Of a DNA stretch of 64,000 nucleotides, positions 50,808 through 58,779 are shown piece by piece. Position numbers and translations under genes: made by a program. Under the pieces are notes generated by a model. It had not been told where the DNA came from. It ran no database searches and was given only the letters and a program-made list of their open reading frames with translations. Origin of the DNA: Geothrix paludis. GTDB taxonomy: Bacteria > Acidobacteriota > Holophagae > Holophagales > Holophagaceae. How positions within the stretch are numbered: position 1 is the stretch's first letter; each line of letters opens with the position of its first letter. The stretch lies in assembly GCF_022808815.1 (NCBI RefSeq), contig NZ_JAKZLC010000001.1, positions 1,088,239-1,152,238 of the forward strand, in the 5' to 3' direction.

Positions 50808-53702
50808 ATGGCCCTGGCCCTCGGTATCTCCGCCTACAGCCTCATGGAGGGGGTCTACCTGCCCGAGGACTTGGGAAAGCTGGCGCTCCGCCTCGGCTAC
50901 ACCGACCTCGTCCTGGTGGACCGGGGGCTTCACGGCCTTCCCCGGATGCGCGAGGCCGCCGACAAGCTCGGCCTCCGGCTCCACGTCGGCTGCCGCCTGC
51001 CGCTGGGCGATGGTGAGGTCTACGTTCTCCCACTGGACGCCGAGGGCTACACCGGGATGAACAAGGCCCTGACGGACAAGGCCCACGGGCGGTCCTGGGT
51101 GTGGCCTGGGAGCTGCGTGCTCCTGGCTGACAGGTGGGGCGTCGCGTTGCAGCTCCGGGATGAAGCCCCGGACACCGGACTGGTCGCCATCCTCATCGGG
51201 GCCGGTGGCTGGCAGGTCGCCCAGCGGGCCCGCGCCGAGGGCATCGCCGTGGCGGGCCCCCAGGTGCTGCGGTTCCTGAAGTCGGAGGGGTTGGCTATCC
51301 ACAAGGTGAAGCGGGCGATCGCGATGAACGCGATGCTCCAGGACTTGAAGCCGAAGGACTACTGGGAACCGCGCCTGGGCGCCAAGACCTGCTCCGCGTG
51401 GGAGCAGGGGTTGTCGGAGGAGGTGAACGAAGGCACGCGGCGCCTCGAAGCTCAGCTCGGGGGGTGGACGTTGCCGTGGGGGACGTGGGTGCTGCCGAAC
51501 CCGCCGCACCTCCGCCCCGGGGAGGACCTCGCAGAGCGGCTATGGGTCGAGGCACGGGAAGGGATTCGTCGTCGCTACGGCGCCGTATCCGACCCGAAGG
51601 TCCATCGCCGCCTGGAGAAGGAGATGGACCTGATCCTTCAGAAGGGCTACGGGGGCTACTTCCTGGTCATGCAGGCCATCACGCGGAACGCCTCTCGGAC
51701 GTGCGGGCGGGGGAGCGGCGCGGCGTCTCTCCTCAGCTACCTGCTGGGGATCACGAACGTCGATCCCGTGGGCGCCAACCTGATGTTCGAGCGGTTCTTG
51801 AACGAGGACAGGGAGGACCCGCCCGACCTCGACGTGGATTTTGCATGGGACGAGCGAGACGACGTGCTCAAGTGGGTGTTCGAGACGTTCGGGCGCGAGC
51901 ACGTGGCCATGGTCGCGAACCACAACATGTTCCAGCCCCGGGCCGCCATCCGCGAGGTCGCCAAGCTCCACTGCCGACCCGAGAGCGAGATCGCCAGGAT
52001 GTCGAAGCGTCTGCGGACGTGGGGCTGGGAGGACGAAGCCGGGTTGTCTGTGAAGCTCGGGAGGACGACCCGCACCGACGCCCCGATGCCCGAGCCCTGG
52101 CCGGACATCATCCAGATGGCCACCCGGCTCGTCGGCCAGCCTCACCTCTTGTCCGTCCACCCCGGCGGCACGGTCATCACACCCGGCCCCCTGTGGGAGC
52201 ACGCCCCCAGCCAGCCCGCCCCGGCGAAGGATGGCGTGTCCATCCTCCAGTGGGAGAAGGACGGTGTGGAGTCCTACGGGCTCGTGAAGCTCGACCTGCT
52301 CGGCAACCGGTCCCTCGCGGTCGTCCGTGACGGCCTGGCCGTCCTGGAGGCACGAGGAGAGGCCCCAGAACGCCGCACGTGGTTCCCCGAACAGGACGAG
52401 GTCACCCAGGACCTCATGGCCCGGGGGGACACCATCGGCGTCTTCTACGTGGAGAGCCCGGCCAGTCGCATCCTTCAACAGCGAGTAGGAAGAGGCGACT
52501 ACGAGCACCTGACCATCCACAGCTCCCTTATTAGGCCCGCCGCGAACCGCTGGGTGGACGCCTACGTCTCCCGCACCAAGGGCGAGCCATACGAACCCAT
52601 CCACGCATCCCTGGACGACCTCCTGAGCGAGAGCTACGGCGTCCTCGTCTATCAGGAGGACGTGATGCGGGTGGCCCAGGGGATGGCGGGCTTCACCTAC
52701 AAGCAGGCCGACAAGCTGCGGAAGGCCCTGGGGAAGAAGGACCACGCCGCCCGGGTCCCCGACTACAAGGCCGCGTTCATGGACGGCTGCCGGGCCAACG
52801 GGATCCCCGAGAAGGGGGCCGAGGAGGTCTGGTCGATGATTGAGACCTTCACGGGCTACTCGTTCTGCAAGCCCCACTCCGCCAGCTACGCCCGGGTGAG
52901 CTACGAGAGCGGCTGGATCAAAGCTCATCACCCCGCGCCGTTCTACGCCGCCGTCATCAACAACCAGGGCGGGTTCTACCCGGCCATTGCCTACCTGGGA
53001 GACGCCCGGCGCCACGGCGTGAAGGTCCTGGGCCCGGACGTGAACGAGAGCGATGCTGGGTATGCCCCGGATGGTGACCACGTCCTCCGCGTCGGGCTCA
53101 GCTTCATCAAAGCTCTGCCCAAGGCGGACCTGGAGAGGCTGCTGGCCGCTCGGGGGGAGGGCGGTGCCTACCAGGACCCCCAGGACCTCCAGGTCCGGGC
53201 GAAGACCTCCGCGAAGGCCATGGAGCTGTTGGCCAGAGCGGGTGCTTTCGACCGCTGGGCGCCTGACGGAGATCGGACCCGGCTTCTCTGGGACAGCGTG
53301 GGTGGCCTCCCCAAGGGCGTGGCCCCGAGGCCCACCGGTCTCGTGCAGAGGGCCAACCAGGAGATGGAACTGCTGGGGATCACCCTGGAGCTACACCCGG
53401 CGGCGCTCACCCGGGGACTCCGTCCCGGGGAGGACTACCCCCACCGTGCCGGGCAGGTGGCCCACCGTGTCGGGCACGAGAGCCGGTTCTGGGCCCTGGT
53501 GGTGGCGGAGAAGCTCGTGCTCACCAAGGACGACCTCCCGATGCAGTTCGTGACCCTGGAGGACGAGAGCGGCCTTGTGGAGGCCGTGGTTTTCCCCGAT
53601 GCCTTTCGCCGCCGGGGCCAGGGGTTCACCGTCGGCGAGGTGGTCCCAGCCCGGGGCGTGGCGGATCTTCAGGATGGAGTAGTGATCCTTAAGTGGCTGT
53701 AG
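50808..53702 (+). CDS. dnaE2: Error-prone DNA polymerase III alpha subunit DnaE2 (ImuC)
   Basis: 964 residues. Polymerase core: GRGSGAASLLSYLLGIT, catalytic acids in PPDLDVDFAWDERDD, HPGGTVIT, GLVKLDLLGNRSL, and TGYSFCKPHSASYARVSY. A C-terminal OB fold (MQFVTLEDESGLVEAVVFP) is present. The N-terminal PHP region reads ALGISAYSLMEGVYLPEDLG, where DnaE2 normally has an HVHS-type metal-ligand motif, so PHP ligands are lost. With ImuB it forms a translesion mutasome. No imuA is present in the element. Confidence 0.92.
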   Translation: MALALGISAYSLMEGVYLPEDLGKLALRLGYTDLVLVDRGLHGLPRMREAADKLGLRLHVGCRLPLGDGEVYVLPLDAEGYTGMNKALTDKAHGRSWVWPGSCVLLADRWGVALQLRDEAPDTGLVAILIGAGGWQVAQRARAEGIAVAGPQVLRFLKSEGLAIHKVKRAIAMNAMLQDLKPKDYWEPRLGAKTCSAWEQGLSEEVNEGTRRLEAQLGGWTLPWGTWVLPNPPHLRPGEDLAERLWVEAREGIRRRYGAVSDPKVHRRLEKEMDLILQKGYGGYFLVMQAITRNASRTCGRGSGAASLLSYLLGITNVDPVGANLMFERFLNEDREDPPDLDVDFAWDERDDVLKWVFETFGREHVAMVANHNMFQPRAAIREVAKLHCRPESEIARMSKRLRTWGWEDEAGLSVKLGRTTRTDAPMPEPWPDIIQMATRLVGQPHLLSVHPGGTVITPGPLWEHAPSQPAPAKDGVSILQWEKDGVESYGLVKLDLLGNRSLAVVRDGLAVLEARGEAPERRTWFPEQDEVTQDLMARGDTIGVFYVESPASRILQQRVGRGDYEHLTIHSSLIRPAANRWVDAYVSRTKGEPYEPIHASLDDLLSESYGVLVYQEDVMRVAQGMAGFTYKQADKLRKALGKKDHAARVPDYKAAFMDGCRANGIPEKGAEEVWSMIETFTGYSFCKPHSASYARVSYESGWIKAHHPAPFYAAVINNQGGFYPAIAYLGDARRHGVKVLGPDVNESDAGYAPDGDHVLRVGLSFIKALPKADLERLLAARGEGGAYQDPQDLQVRAKTSAKAMELLARAGAFDRWAPDGDRTRLLWDSVGGLPKGVAPRPTGLVQRANQEMELLGITLELHPAALTRGLRPGEDYPHRAGQVAHRVGHESRFWALVVAEKLVLTKDDLPMQFVTLEDESGLVEAVVFPDAFRRRGQGFTVGEVVPARGVADLQDGVVILKWL

Positions 53703-53862
53703 ATGAGACCGTTCCGCTTTCTTATCGGAGTGTCGTGACGACTAGGGTGATTGTGATCCCGTATATGAATAATCCCCACGGGAGGGATTCCAGTCCCCCT
53801 TGGCATTGAAATTGTTAGGATCACTGATCCGTGTCGGTGAGCTTGGCGAGGAGTAGTAGGAC

Positions 53863-54690
53863 GTGAACCAACAGGTGATACGAGACCTTGTGCGCTTTGC
53901 CCTTGCGGCAGCCGCACGACAGGATCATCGGGTTGACCTCGGTCCAATCCACCTTCTGAAGCTGCTCTTCTTGGCGGACTGGGCCTTTGCTCAAGGGAAC
54001 AGCGGGAAGACCTACACGGGTATTCCCTGGAGGTTTCACAACTTCGGTCCCTATTGTTATGAAGCCGTGGCGGAGGTGGAAGATACGGTTCATGCATCCG
54101 GCGTAGAAGACCGGTCATTCCTTGGGTCCAAATCTGGTAGGGAGGTTAAGCGTTGGAGCTTCGAGAGAACCGCTTCAACGGACGAGCTTTACTACGACCT
54201 GGACCGAAGGCTTCCTTTGGTTGTTTCGAGGGCAATACTGCAAACAATTCGAACCCAAGGCAGTGCCACATACCCAATCCTCCATGAGGTCTATAGCAGC
54301 CTTCCGATGCGATGCACGGCCCCTGGAGAACTCATCAACTTCGATGCCGCCATTGCGGAACTACTCGCCACACCGGAGCCCAGCGGTCCGGAAGAGGAGA
54401 GCCCCGATACACGCCCAGTCGTTCTCAGTCCAATAGACCCAGACGCCAGCACGACCCAACGCAAAAAGCGGGCAAGGGAATTTGCGCTGCTTCAACAGCG
54501 GATGAGCGAAGCATTGTCCCGTGCTGATGATTCGGGGGATCTCCTCTACATAGAACCCCTTGAAGATGAAGTGTTCGAGCAAGGAGTCTCCTGGTTAGAA
54601 CCTCAGCAGGAAGCTCTACAACCGTTCACCGCGCACCTCCAGATCCACCCGAGTGTCTGGCACTCAAGGACCCGGAGGTCCATCTCATGA
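53863..54690 (+). CDS. SocA/Panacea-like (DUF4065) antitoxin candidate
   Basis: 275 residues, GTG start at 53863. HLLKLLFLADWAFAQG and TYTGIPWRFHNFGPYCYEAV match the Panacea/SocA domain pattern (KLxYxAD...G..w..f.yGP). This domain serves as antitoxin with many toxins. The C-terminal half (165-275) is specific to this protein and could bind the toxin. Its stop overlaps the next gene (ATGA). Confidence 0.72.
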   Translation: MNQQVIRDLVRFALAAAARQDHRVDLGPIHLLKLLFLADWAFAQGNSGKTYTGIPWRFHNFGPYCYEAVAEVEDTVHASGVEDRSFLGSKSGREVKRWSFERTASTDELYYDLDRRLPLVVSRAILQTIRTQGSATYPILHEVYSSLPMRCTAPGELINFDAAIAELLATPEPSGPEEESPDTRPVVLSPIDPDASTTQRKKRAREFALLQQRMSEALSRADDSGDLLYIEPLEDEVFEQGVSWLEPQQEALQPFTAHLQIHPSVWHSRTRRSIS

Positions 54691-55457
54691 TCCCCGCCTC
54701 CCACGAATACCCACTCGATGCCATCCAGGCCTACTTCACGAACGAGACGGAACAATGGTGGGTGAAGAAGCCTGCTAGTGCAGTTGCGACGCCTGAGCGG
54801 TGGGATCTGCTGGTGTCCCTAGTCCCACATCTGGGCGATGTGCCCCATCGAGCCCATCTGACGAGGATTGAGCCGGAGAACCACGTGGACCTCCATGCTG
54901 AGGTTACGGCGTTCCACATAGACCGACACAAGCCCGCCCCGGAGACGGACCTTCCAGCTGCGGCCTTCCCAGATGGTGCCTTCATCTACGGTGGGAAGGT
55001 TCGGCCTGTTCTGGTAGTCAGTCACGTCCACCCAAGTCCAAGCAGAGCGATCCGGGGTAGCGCAAGGACGGTTACCAAGCCCTCCTTCCTTGTCGCTCCC
55101 TATTACGGAGCTGAGCCAGACGGCACCAGGGCAGGTTTCCCGCATGAGTTTGTGGCCAGGATTAGGCAGGCTCAATACTCTCAGTTCTTTTGGGACCACC
55201 TACCGACAGGGCTTCCACACATGAAGCGCACTGACTGCTCAAGCATCCTCAGACTTGATCAAGTGTTCCCAATCTACAGGAAGCGCGAGGATGATGTCGC
55301 GGCCTGGGCCACCACCGGCTGGACCATGGCCCCGAAGGCTCGGAAGGTGCTTGAGGAGTGGATCCGATGGGGATTCCAAGGTGGGGTCAAGGCGGGGGGA
55401 GCGATTGACACTTTCCGGACAATCCTCCGGGAAGTAGAAGGCGAACAACCTGCCTAG
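54687..55457 (+). CDS. MazF/PemK-like toxin candidate
   Basis: 256 residues, coupled to the Panacea-like gene by ATGA. FIYGGKVRPVLVVSH near residues 99-113 resembles the beta-barrel signature of MazF/PemK ribonucleases (KxRPVLVVS). SFLVAPYYG and YSQFFWDHLPTG follow. The extra N-terminal ~95 residues are unusual for MazF (about 110 residues in total), so this may be a divergent member. Confidence 0.55.
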   Translation: MIPASHEYPLDAIQAYFTNETEQWWVKKPASAVATPERWDLLVSLVPHLGDVPHRAHLTRIEPENHVDLHAEVTAFHIDRHKPAPETDLPAAAFPDGAFIYGGKVRPVLVVSHVHPSPSRAIRGSARTVTKPSFLVAPYYGAEPDGTRAGFPHEFVARIRQAQYSQFFWDHLPTGLPHMKRTDCSSILRLDQVFPIYRKREDDVAAWATTGWTMAPKARKVLEEWIRWGFQGGVKAGGAIDTFRTILREVEGEQPA

Positions 55458-55599
55458 GTAGTGTCATCACGGGAATCTGTGCGGGCAAATCTTCGGGACC
55501 GTCACGCGAGAGGCCAACGGCGCGGTCCTTCCCAGGACGAGAAGCAAGAACGGCGACCCGTCACGTCGCTCCGCTCTACAGGTCCCTGAGGCCAAGACA

Positions 55600-57000
55600 C
55601 TATTTGGAACGTCGTCGAAATAACTTGGCCTTGGCCTTTGTCTTCGGTTTGTCGGTCAAAGCGTCCTTCCTGGGCATCCGGGCCGCCTTGACGCCAACCG
55701 GCGGTTCGGAAGAAGCGGACTTGGACAAAGTGGGGGCTTTGGCCGGACCACTCCTTCTCGCCTGCCTTGCGACGGTTGCCCGGGATCGAGATTTAGTTGC
55801 CCCCTCCTTTTTGTGGTTCACCAGAAGGTCTTCCGAGGGGTCATACCCCACCTCCCGAACATCGATCCCCATTACCTGAAGTAGGTGGGCGGCAATCTTC
55901 TCAGCCGTCGGGAGCATGGCCTCACAGGATCGTCGGATGTAAGCCTGCTTGATGGCGGATCCCTTGTGGTTCTGGAGGGCGTCGATCACCGGCTCAGGTT
56001 CACCTAGGTCCGCACCTATGGAAGACCACGTCTTCCGCAGGGTGTGGGGCGAGATGCTTCCCCCGGTGATCCCCGCATGTGAGACAACGTCGTCCAAGGC
56101 ATGGCGGAGACCGGAAGTGGTCAGAGGCAGAGTCATTTTCCGCACCAGGGACGCCGCCGACTTCGGCATCACGATGGCCCTGGCCTTCTTCACACCTTGA
56201 ACCCCCTTCGGGATGACTACGATCTGACCCTCGATCCAGGTCGGATCCCACACCTTGAGAACCCCAGACCTCGACCCAGTGAGGAGGAGCCAGAGGGCGG
56301 CGAGCTTGTGCTTGGCCCGGCTATTTAGGAACCCCTTCCCGAGGGCAACCAGTTCCCTCTTGGTGAGGACCCGCTCGTCGGGGTGAACTTCAGCCTTAGT
56401 TACAGCCTTCGTCCAGTTCACCGCTTGGACCACGTTTGGCCACCGTCCCACAGACCAGTTGTAGAGCTTCGAGAGTAGGGACCGGAGGTGATTGGCAGTC
56501 GTGAACTTCTTGTCCTGGAGGAGGGGTCGGACGACCTCCAATGCAGTTGCGGTCGTTACGGTGTCGATCGGCATTGACCCAAACCGGGGACGGATGTGAA
56601 GGCACCACAACTTCTCCATGCCGTCCAAGTAGGCTGTGGAGCGAAGAGGCACAAGATACTGGGCTTTGAACATCTCCCACGCCTCGTCGAGCGTCGGAGT
56701 GGTGTCCTTGGGCTTCACCTCCGCCAGCGGGGCGTTTGGGTCGATCCCCTGGTCCACGAGCTGGCGAAGACGGATGGCCTCGTCCTGGAGGGCCTTGAGA
56801 GTCCATCCGGCCGATAGCTTAGGCCCAAGATGGACCCAGATGGGGCGATCGAGGGTGCCTCGCCAATACCACTGGTGGTCACCAGATGGGTAAAGCCGAA
56901 GGTAGATCCCCAGACGGCCCACCAGGGCGTGGGCCTCCGGCTGTTCAGGGGTTTTGAGCTTTTCGAGCTGGGAGTAGGACTTGGCCAACTGGGCCTCCAC
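55600..57000 (-). CDS. int: Tyrosine integrase of the island
   Basis: 466 residues, GTG start at 57000. N-terminal arm- and core-binding domains (about 1-200), then the catalytic domain with Arg244 (LLLTGSRSG), His319-x-x-Arg322 (SPHTLRKTW), His345 (LQNHKGS) and nucleophile Tyr354 (KQAYIRR); Lys265 is a candidate for the beta-hairpin Lys. A basic tail of about 80 residues (KPKTKAKAKLFRRRSK at the end) is unusual. It lies 150 bp from attR and would excise and integrate the element. Confidence 0.93.
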   Translation of the reverse strand: MEAQLAKSYSQLEKLKTPEQPEAHALVGRLGIYLRLYPSGDHQWYWRGTLDRPIWVHLGPKLSAGWTLKALQDEAIRLRQLVDQGIDPNAPLAEVKPKDTTPTLDEAWEMFKAQYLVPLRSTAYLDGMEKLWCLHIRPRFGSMPIDTVTTATALEVVRPLLQDKKFTTANHLRSLLSKLYNWSVGRWPNVVQAVNWTKAVTKAEVHPDERVLTKRELVALGKGFLNSRAKHKLAALWLLLTGSRSGVLKVWDPTWIEGQIVVIPKGVQGVKKARAIVMPKSAASLVRKMTLPLTTSGLRHALDDVVSHAGITGGSISPHTLRKTWSSIGADLGEPEPVIDALQNHKGSAIKQAYIRRSCEAMLPTAEKIAAHLLQVMGIDVREVGYDPSEDLLVNHKKEGATKSRSRATVARQARRSGPAKAPTLSKSASSEPPVGVKAARMPRKDALTDKPKTKAKAKLFRRRSK

Positions 57001-57022
57001 GCCCTACCCTAACGAGCTTTTC

Positions 57023-57061
57023 AGCTACATTTCCAGCTACATTTCATTCCGCTCTAGCTAC
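57023..57061 (+). promoter_or_regulatory. Candidate integrase arm-type sites, right end
   Basis: AGCTACA at 57023-57029 and 57035-57041, plus AGCTAC at 57056-57061. They match the left-end pair (32319, 32330) and lie between the integrase start and attR, so they may also autoregulate int. Confidence 0.6.
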
Positions 57062-57152
57062 TGGGGATCGTCGAGTTCCCGTTTAGTATCTCATCAGTGA
57101 AGGCCCGAAATTACTGGAGAAGTGGCACTAGGTAGTGGTGATGATCGAGGTC

Positions 57153-57229
57153 GCGGAATGGCAGACGCCGCGGACTTAAAATCCGCTTCCGGCAACGGAG
57201 TACCAGTTCGAGTCTGGTCGGGCGCACCA
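57153..57229 (+). pseudogene. Host tRNA-Leu(UAA), 3' part (attR)
   Basis: Contains D-arm, anticodon arm (loop CTTAAAA), variable arm, T-arm CCAGTTCGAGTCTGG and acceptor CGGGCGC-ACCA. The seven bases that would form the 5' acceptor strand (57144-57150, ATCGAGG) cannot pair with CGGGCGC, so no functional tRNA can be made here. Its first 33 bp (57153-57185) are the attR core, identical to attL. Confidence 0.9.
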
Positions 57230-57231
57230 AA

Positions 57232-57285
57232 GCTGGATATTCATTCCTGGCTGGATATTCATTCCCGGCTGGATGTTCACCCCTG
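57232..57285 (+). repeat. Three tandem 18-bp repeats after attR
   Basis: Units begin GCTGGATATTCATTCC at 57232 and 57250 and, more diverged, GCTGGATGTTCACCCC at 57268. The third unit overlaps the stop of the GH19-like gene. Confidence 0.75.
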
Positions 57286-57819
57286 CTCGGACATCAGCTT
57301 CAGCAGGGGGATGAGGATCCCGTTGAACCGCTTCCAGCCGGAGAGGTCGCCGCGGACCAGCCGGTGGACCTTCACCCAGTCGCCCTCGGCGGCGGCCTTG
57401 GGCACTTCCTTGAGCATGAAGTCGTACGCCAGGATCCGGGCGGCCAGGGCCGGATCCAGCGCCTGTTCCGGGTCCTCCACCAGGTCGACGCCCACCAGCT
57501 TCCCAAACCTGGCGTATTCGGCCCGGCCCAGCACGGGGATGAAGCCCCGGCCGCAGAACCTGGCGCCATCGCCGGGCTCCGTGTTGCCCAGGGCGCGCTT
57601 GAACTCGTACATGCGGCGGAAATAGGCCTCGCTGCCCTGTTCCCGCTCCGGGGCGAACAGGTAGCTTTCCGCCCCGATGGTGGCGATGGCGGCCACCTCC
57701 GTGGCGGAATCCTGGATCTTGAGGGCGGCCAGGGCCTCCACCACCAGGGGCCAGTTCTTCTCCACGTTGGCCAGAGGCGCGTGGAGGGTCGTCGCGATGA
57801 CGTCCGCCGTGAAAGGCAT
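57277..57819 (-). CDS. Glycoside hydrolase family 19-like (chitinase/endolysin fold) protein
   Basis: 180 residues from ATG at 57819. ATIGAESYLFAPERE holds the candidate catalytic Glu, and ARFCGRGFIPVLGRAEYARFG matches the GRGxxQLTGRxNY core of GH19. No signal peptide is seen. It could be a cell-wall hydrolase of phage origin now resident in the chromosome. First host gene right of the island. Confidence 0.75.
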   Translation of the reverse strand: MPFTADVIATTLHAPLANVEKNWPLVVEALAALKIQDSATEVAAIATIGAESYLFAPEREQGSEAYFRRMYEFKRALGNTEPGDGARFCGRGFIPVLGRAEYARFGKLVGVDLVEDPEQALDPALAARILAYDFMLKEVPKAAAEGDWVKVHRLVRGDLSGWKRFNGILIPLLKLMSEQG

Positions 57820-57887
57820 GGTGGGCTCCCGGAGGAAAGCGGCAGGCTTGGCGGGGAAAATCTACCATGGCAAGGATAATCTCGTGC

Positions 57888-58769
57888 ATGGACATCCATC
57901 GATTGCACACCGGCGAAGCCGAGGCCCTCATCGCCGCGACGGGCGCCGAGCTCCAGTCCCTGCGCCTGGGCGGACACGACCTCCTCTGGGAAGCTGGCCC
58001 CCCCTGGCCCCGCCATGCCCCCCTGCTCTTCCCCATCGTGGGACGGGTCAAAGGCGACACCCTGCGGCACGTGGGGAAGATGTTCCCCATCCCCCGCCAC
58101 GGCTTCGCCCGGGACCGGGACTTCGCCCTCATCGAAGGCACCGCCACCACCTGCACGGCCGAGTTGCGGGACGACGAGGCCACCTGCGCCGCCTATCCGT
58201 TCCCCTTCCTCCTGCGGGTGGCCTACACGCTGACCGCCACCTCGCTGCGCATGGACCTGGCCCTCCGCAATCCGGGCGACGCGCCCCTGCCCGCCAGCCT
58301 GGGCCTGCACCCGGCCTTCCGCTGGCCGCTGGCGCCGGGCCTTCCGAAGGCGGCGCACCGACTGGTCTTCGAGGCCGACGAGCCCGGCGCCCTGCGCCGC
58401 CTGGACGCCGACGGCCTGCTGGATCCTGCGCCGCGCCCCTCGCCGATCCAGGATCGGGTGCTGCCTCTGAACGAGGGCCTCTTCCGGGAGGATGCCCTGG
58501 TCTTCCTCGAGCCCCGAAGCCGCAGGCTCCGCTTCGAGGCGGAGGGCGGCCCCGGCCTGGATCTGCGCTGGGAGGGCTTCCCCCACCTCGGGATCTGGGC
58601 CAAGCCGGAGCCTGGCCCAACCTTTCTCTGCCTCGAGCCCTGGGAGGGTCACGCGGATCCCGCGGACTGGGACGGCGACATCACCGCCAAGCCCGGCAGC
58701 TTCCTTCTCGCGCCCGGCGCCACCCGCCGCTGGAACTTCACCATCACGCTGATAGCCGACAGCCGATAG
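57888..58769 (+). CDS. Aldose 1-epimerase family protein (YeaD/LacX-like)
   Basis: 293 residues from ATG at 57888 (MDIHRLHTGEAEALIAATGA); an ATG at 57867 is an alternative. LLFPIVGRVKGDTLRHVG, PIPRHGFARDRDF, SLGLHPAFRWPL and CLEPWEGHADPADW mark the galactose-mutarotase-like fold with its catalytic His residues. It probably interconverts sugar anomers. The last codons (ADSR) lie in a dispersed gene-end repeat. Confidence 0.87.
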   Translation: MDIHRLHTGEAEALIAATGAELQSLRLGGHDLLWEAGPPWPRHAPLLFPIVGRVKGDTLRHVGKMFPIPRHGFARDRDFALIEGTATTCTAELRDDEATCAAYPFPFLLRVAYTLTATSLRMDLALRNPGDAPLPASLGLHPAFRWPLAPGLPKAAHRLVFEADEPGALRRLDADGLLDPAPRPSPIQDRVLPLNEGLFREDALVFLEPRSRRLRFEAEGGPGLDLRWEGFPHLGIWAKPEPGPTFLCLEPWEGHADPADWDGDITAKPGSFLLAPGATRRWNFTITLIADSR

Positions 58770-58779
58770 CTGAGAGCTT
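58749..58779. repeat. Gene-end repeat overlapping the epimerase stop
   Basis: GCTGATAGCCGACAGCCGAT followed by AGCTGAGAGCT, a relative of the palindrome at 10423-10481. It lies between convergent genes, as does the other copy. Confidence 0.65.

Larger units (their letters stand above)
32239..57185. mobile_element. Integrative element (~24.9 kb) in tRNA-Leu(UAA)
   Basis: Bounded by a perfect 33-bp direct repeat (32239-32271 and 57153-57185) covering tRNA positions 10 to about 42. It encodes a tyrosine integrase at the right end, a serine recombinase, an XRE regulator, DinD, VapE, restriction-modification, an ImuB-DnaE2 mutasome, a toxin-antitoxin pair, a tRNA-Leu(UAA) and many unknown genes. 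There is no capsid, tail, portal, terminase or conjugation gene. The content resembles a phage satellite or a non-conjugative integrative element. Internal blocks differ in base composition, so it is a mosaic. Confidence 0.93.

Noticed and set aside
32239..57185. Complete prophage
   Set aside because: No capsid, portal, terminase, tail or lysis genes; VapE, integrase and regulator fit a satellite or other integrative element.
57153..57229. A functional tRNA-Leu(UAA) at the right island junction
   Set aside because: The anticodon and T-arms look normal, but the 5' acceptor strand was replaced and cannot pair with CGGGCGC.
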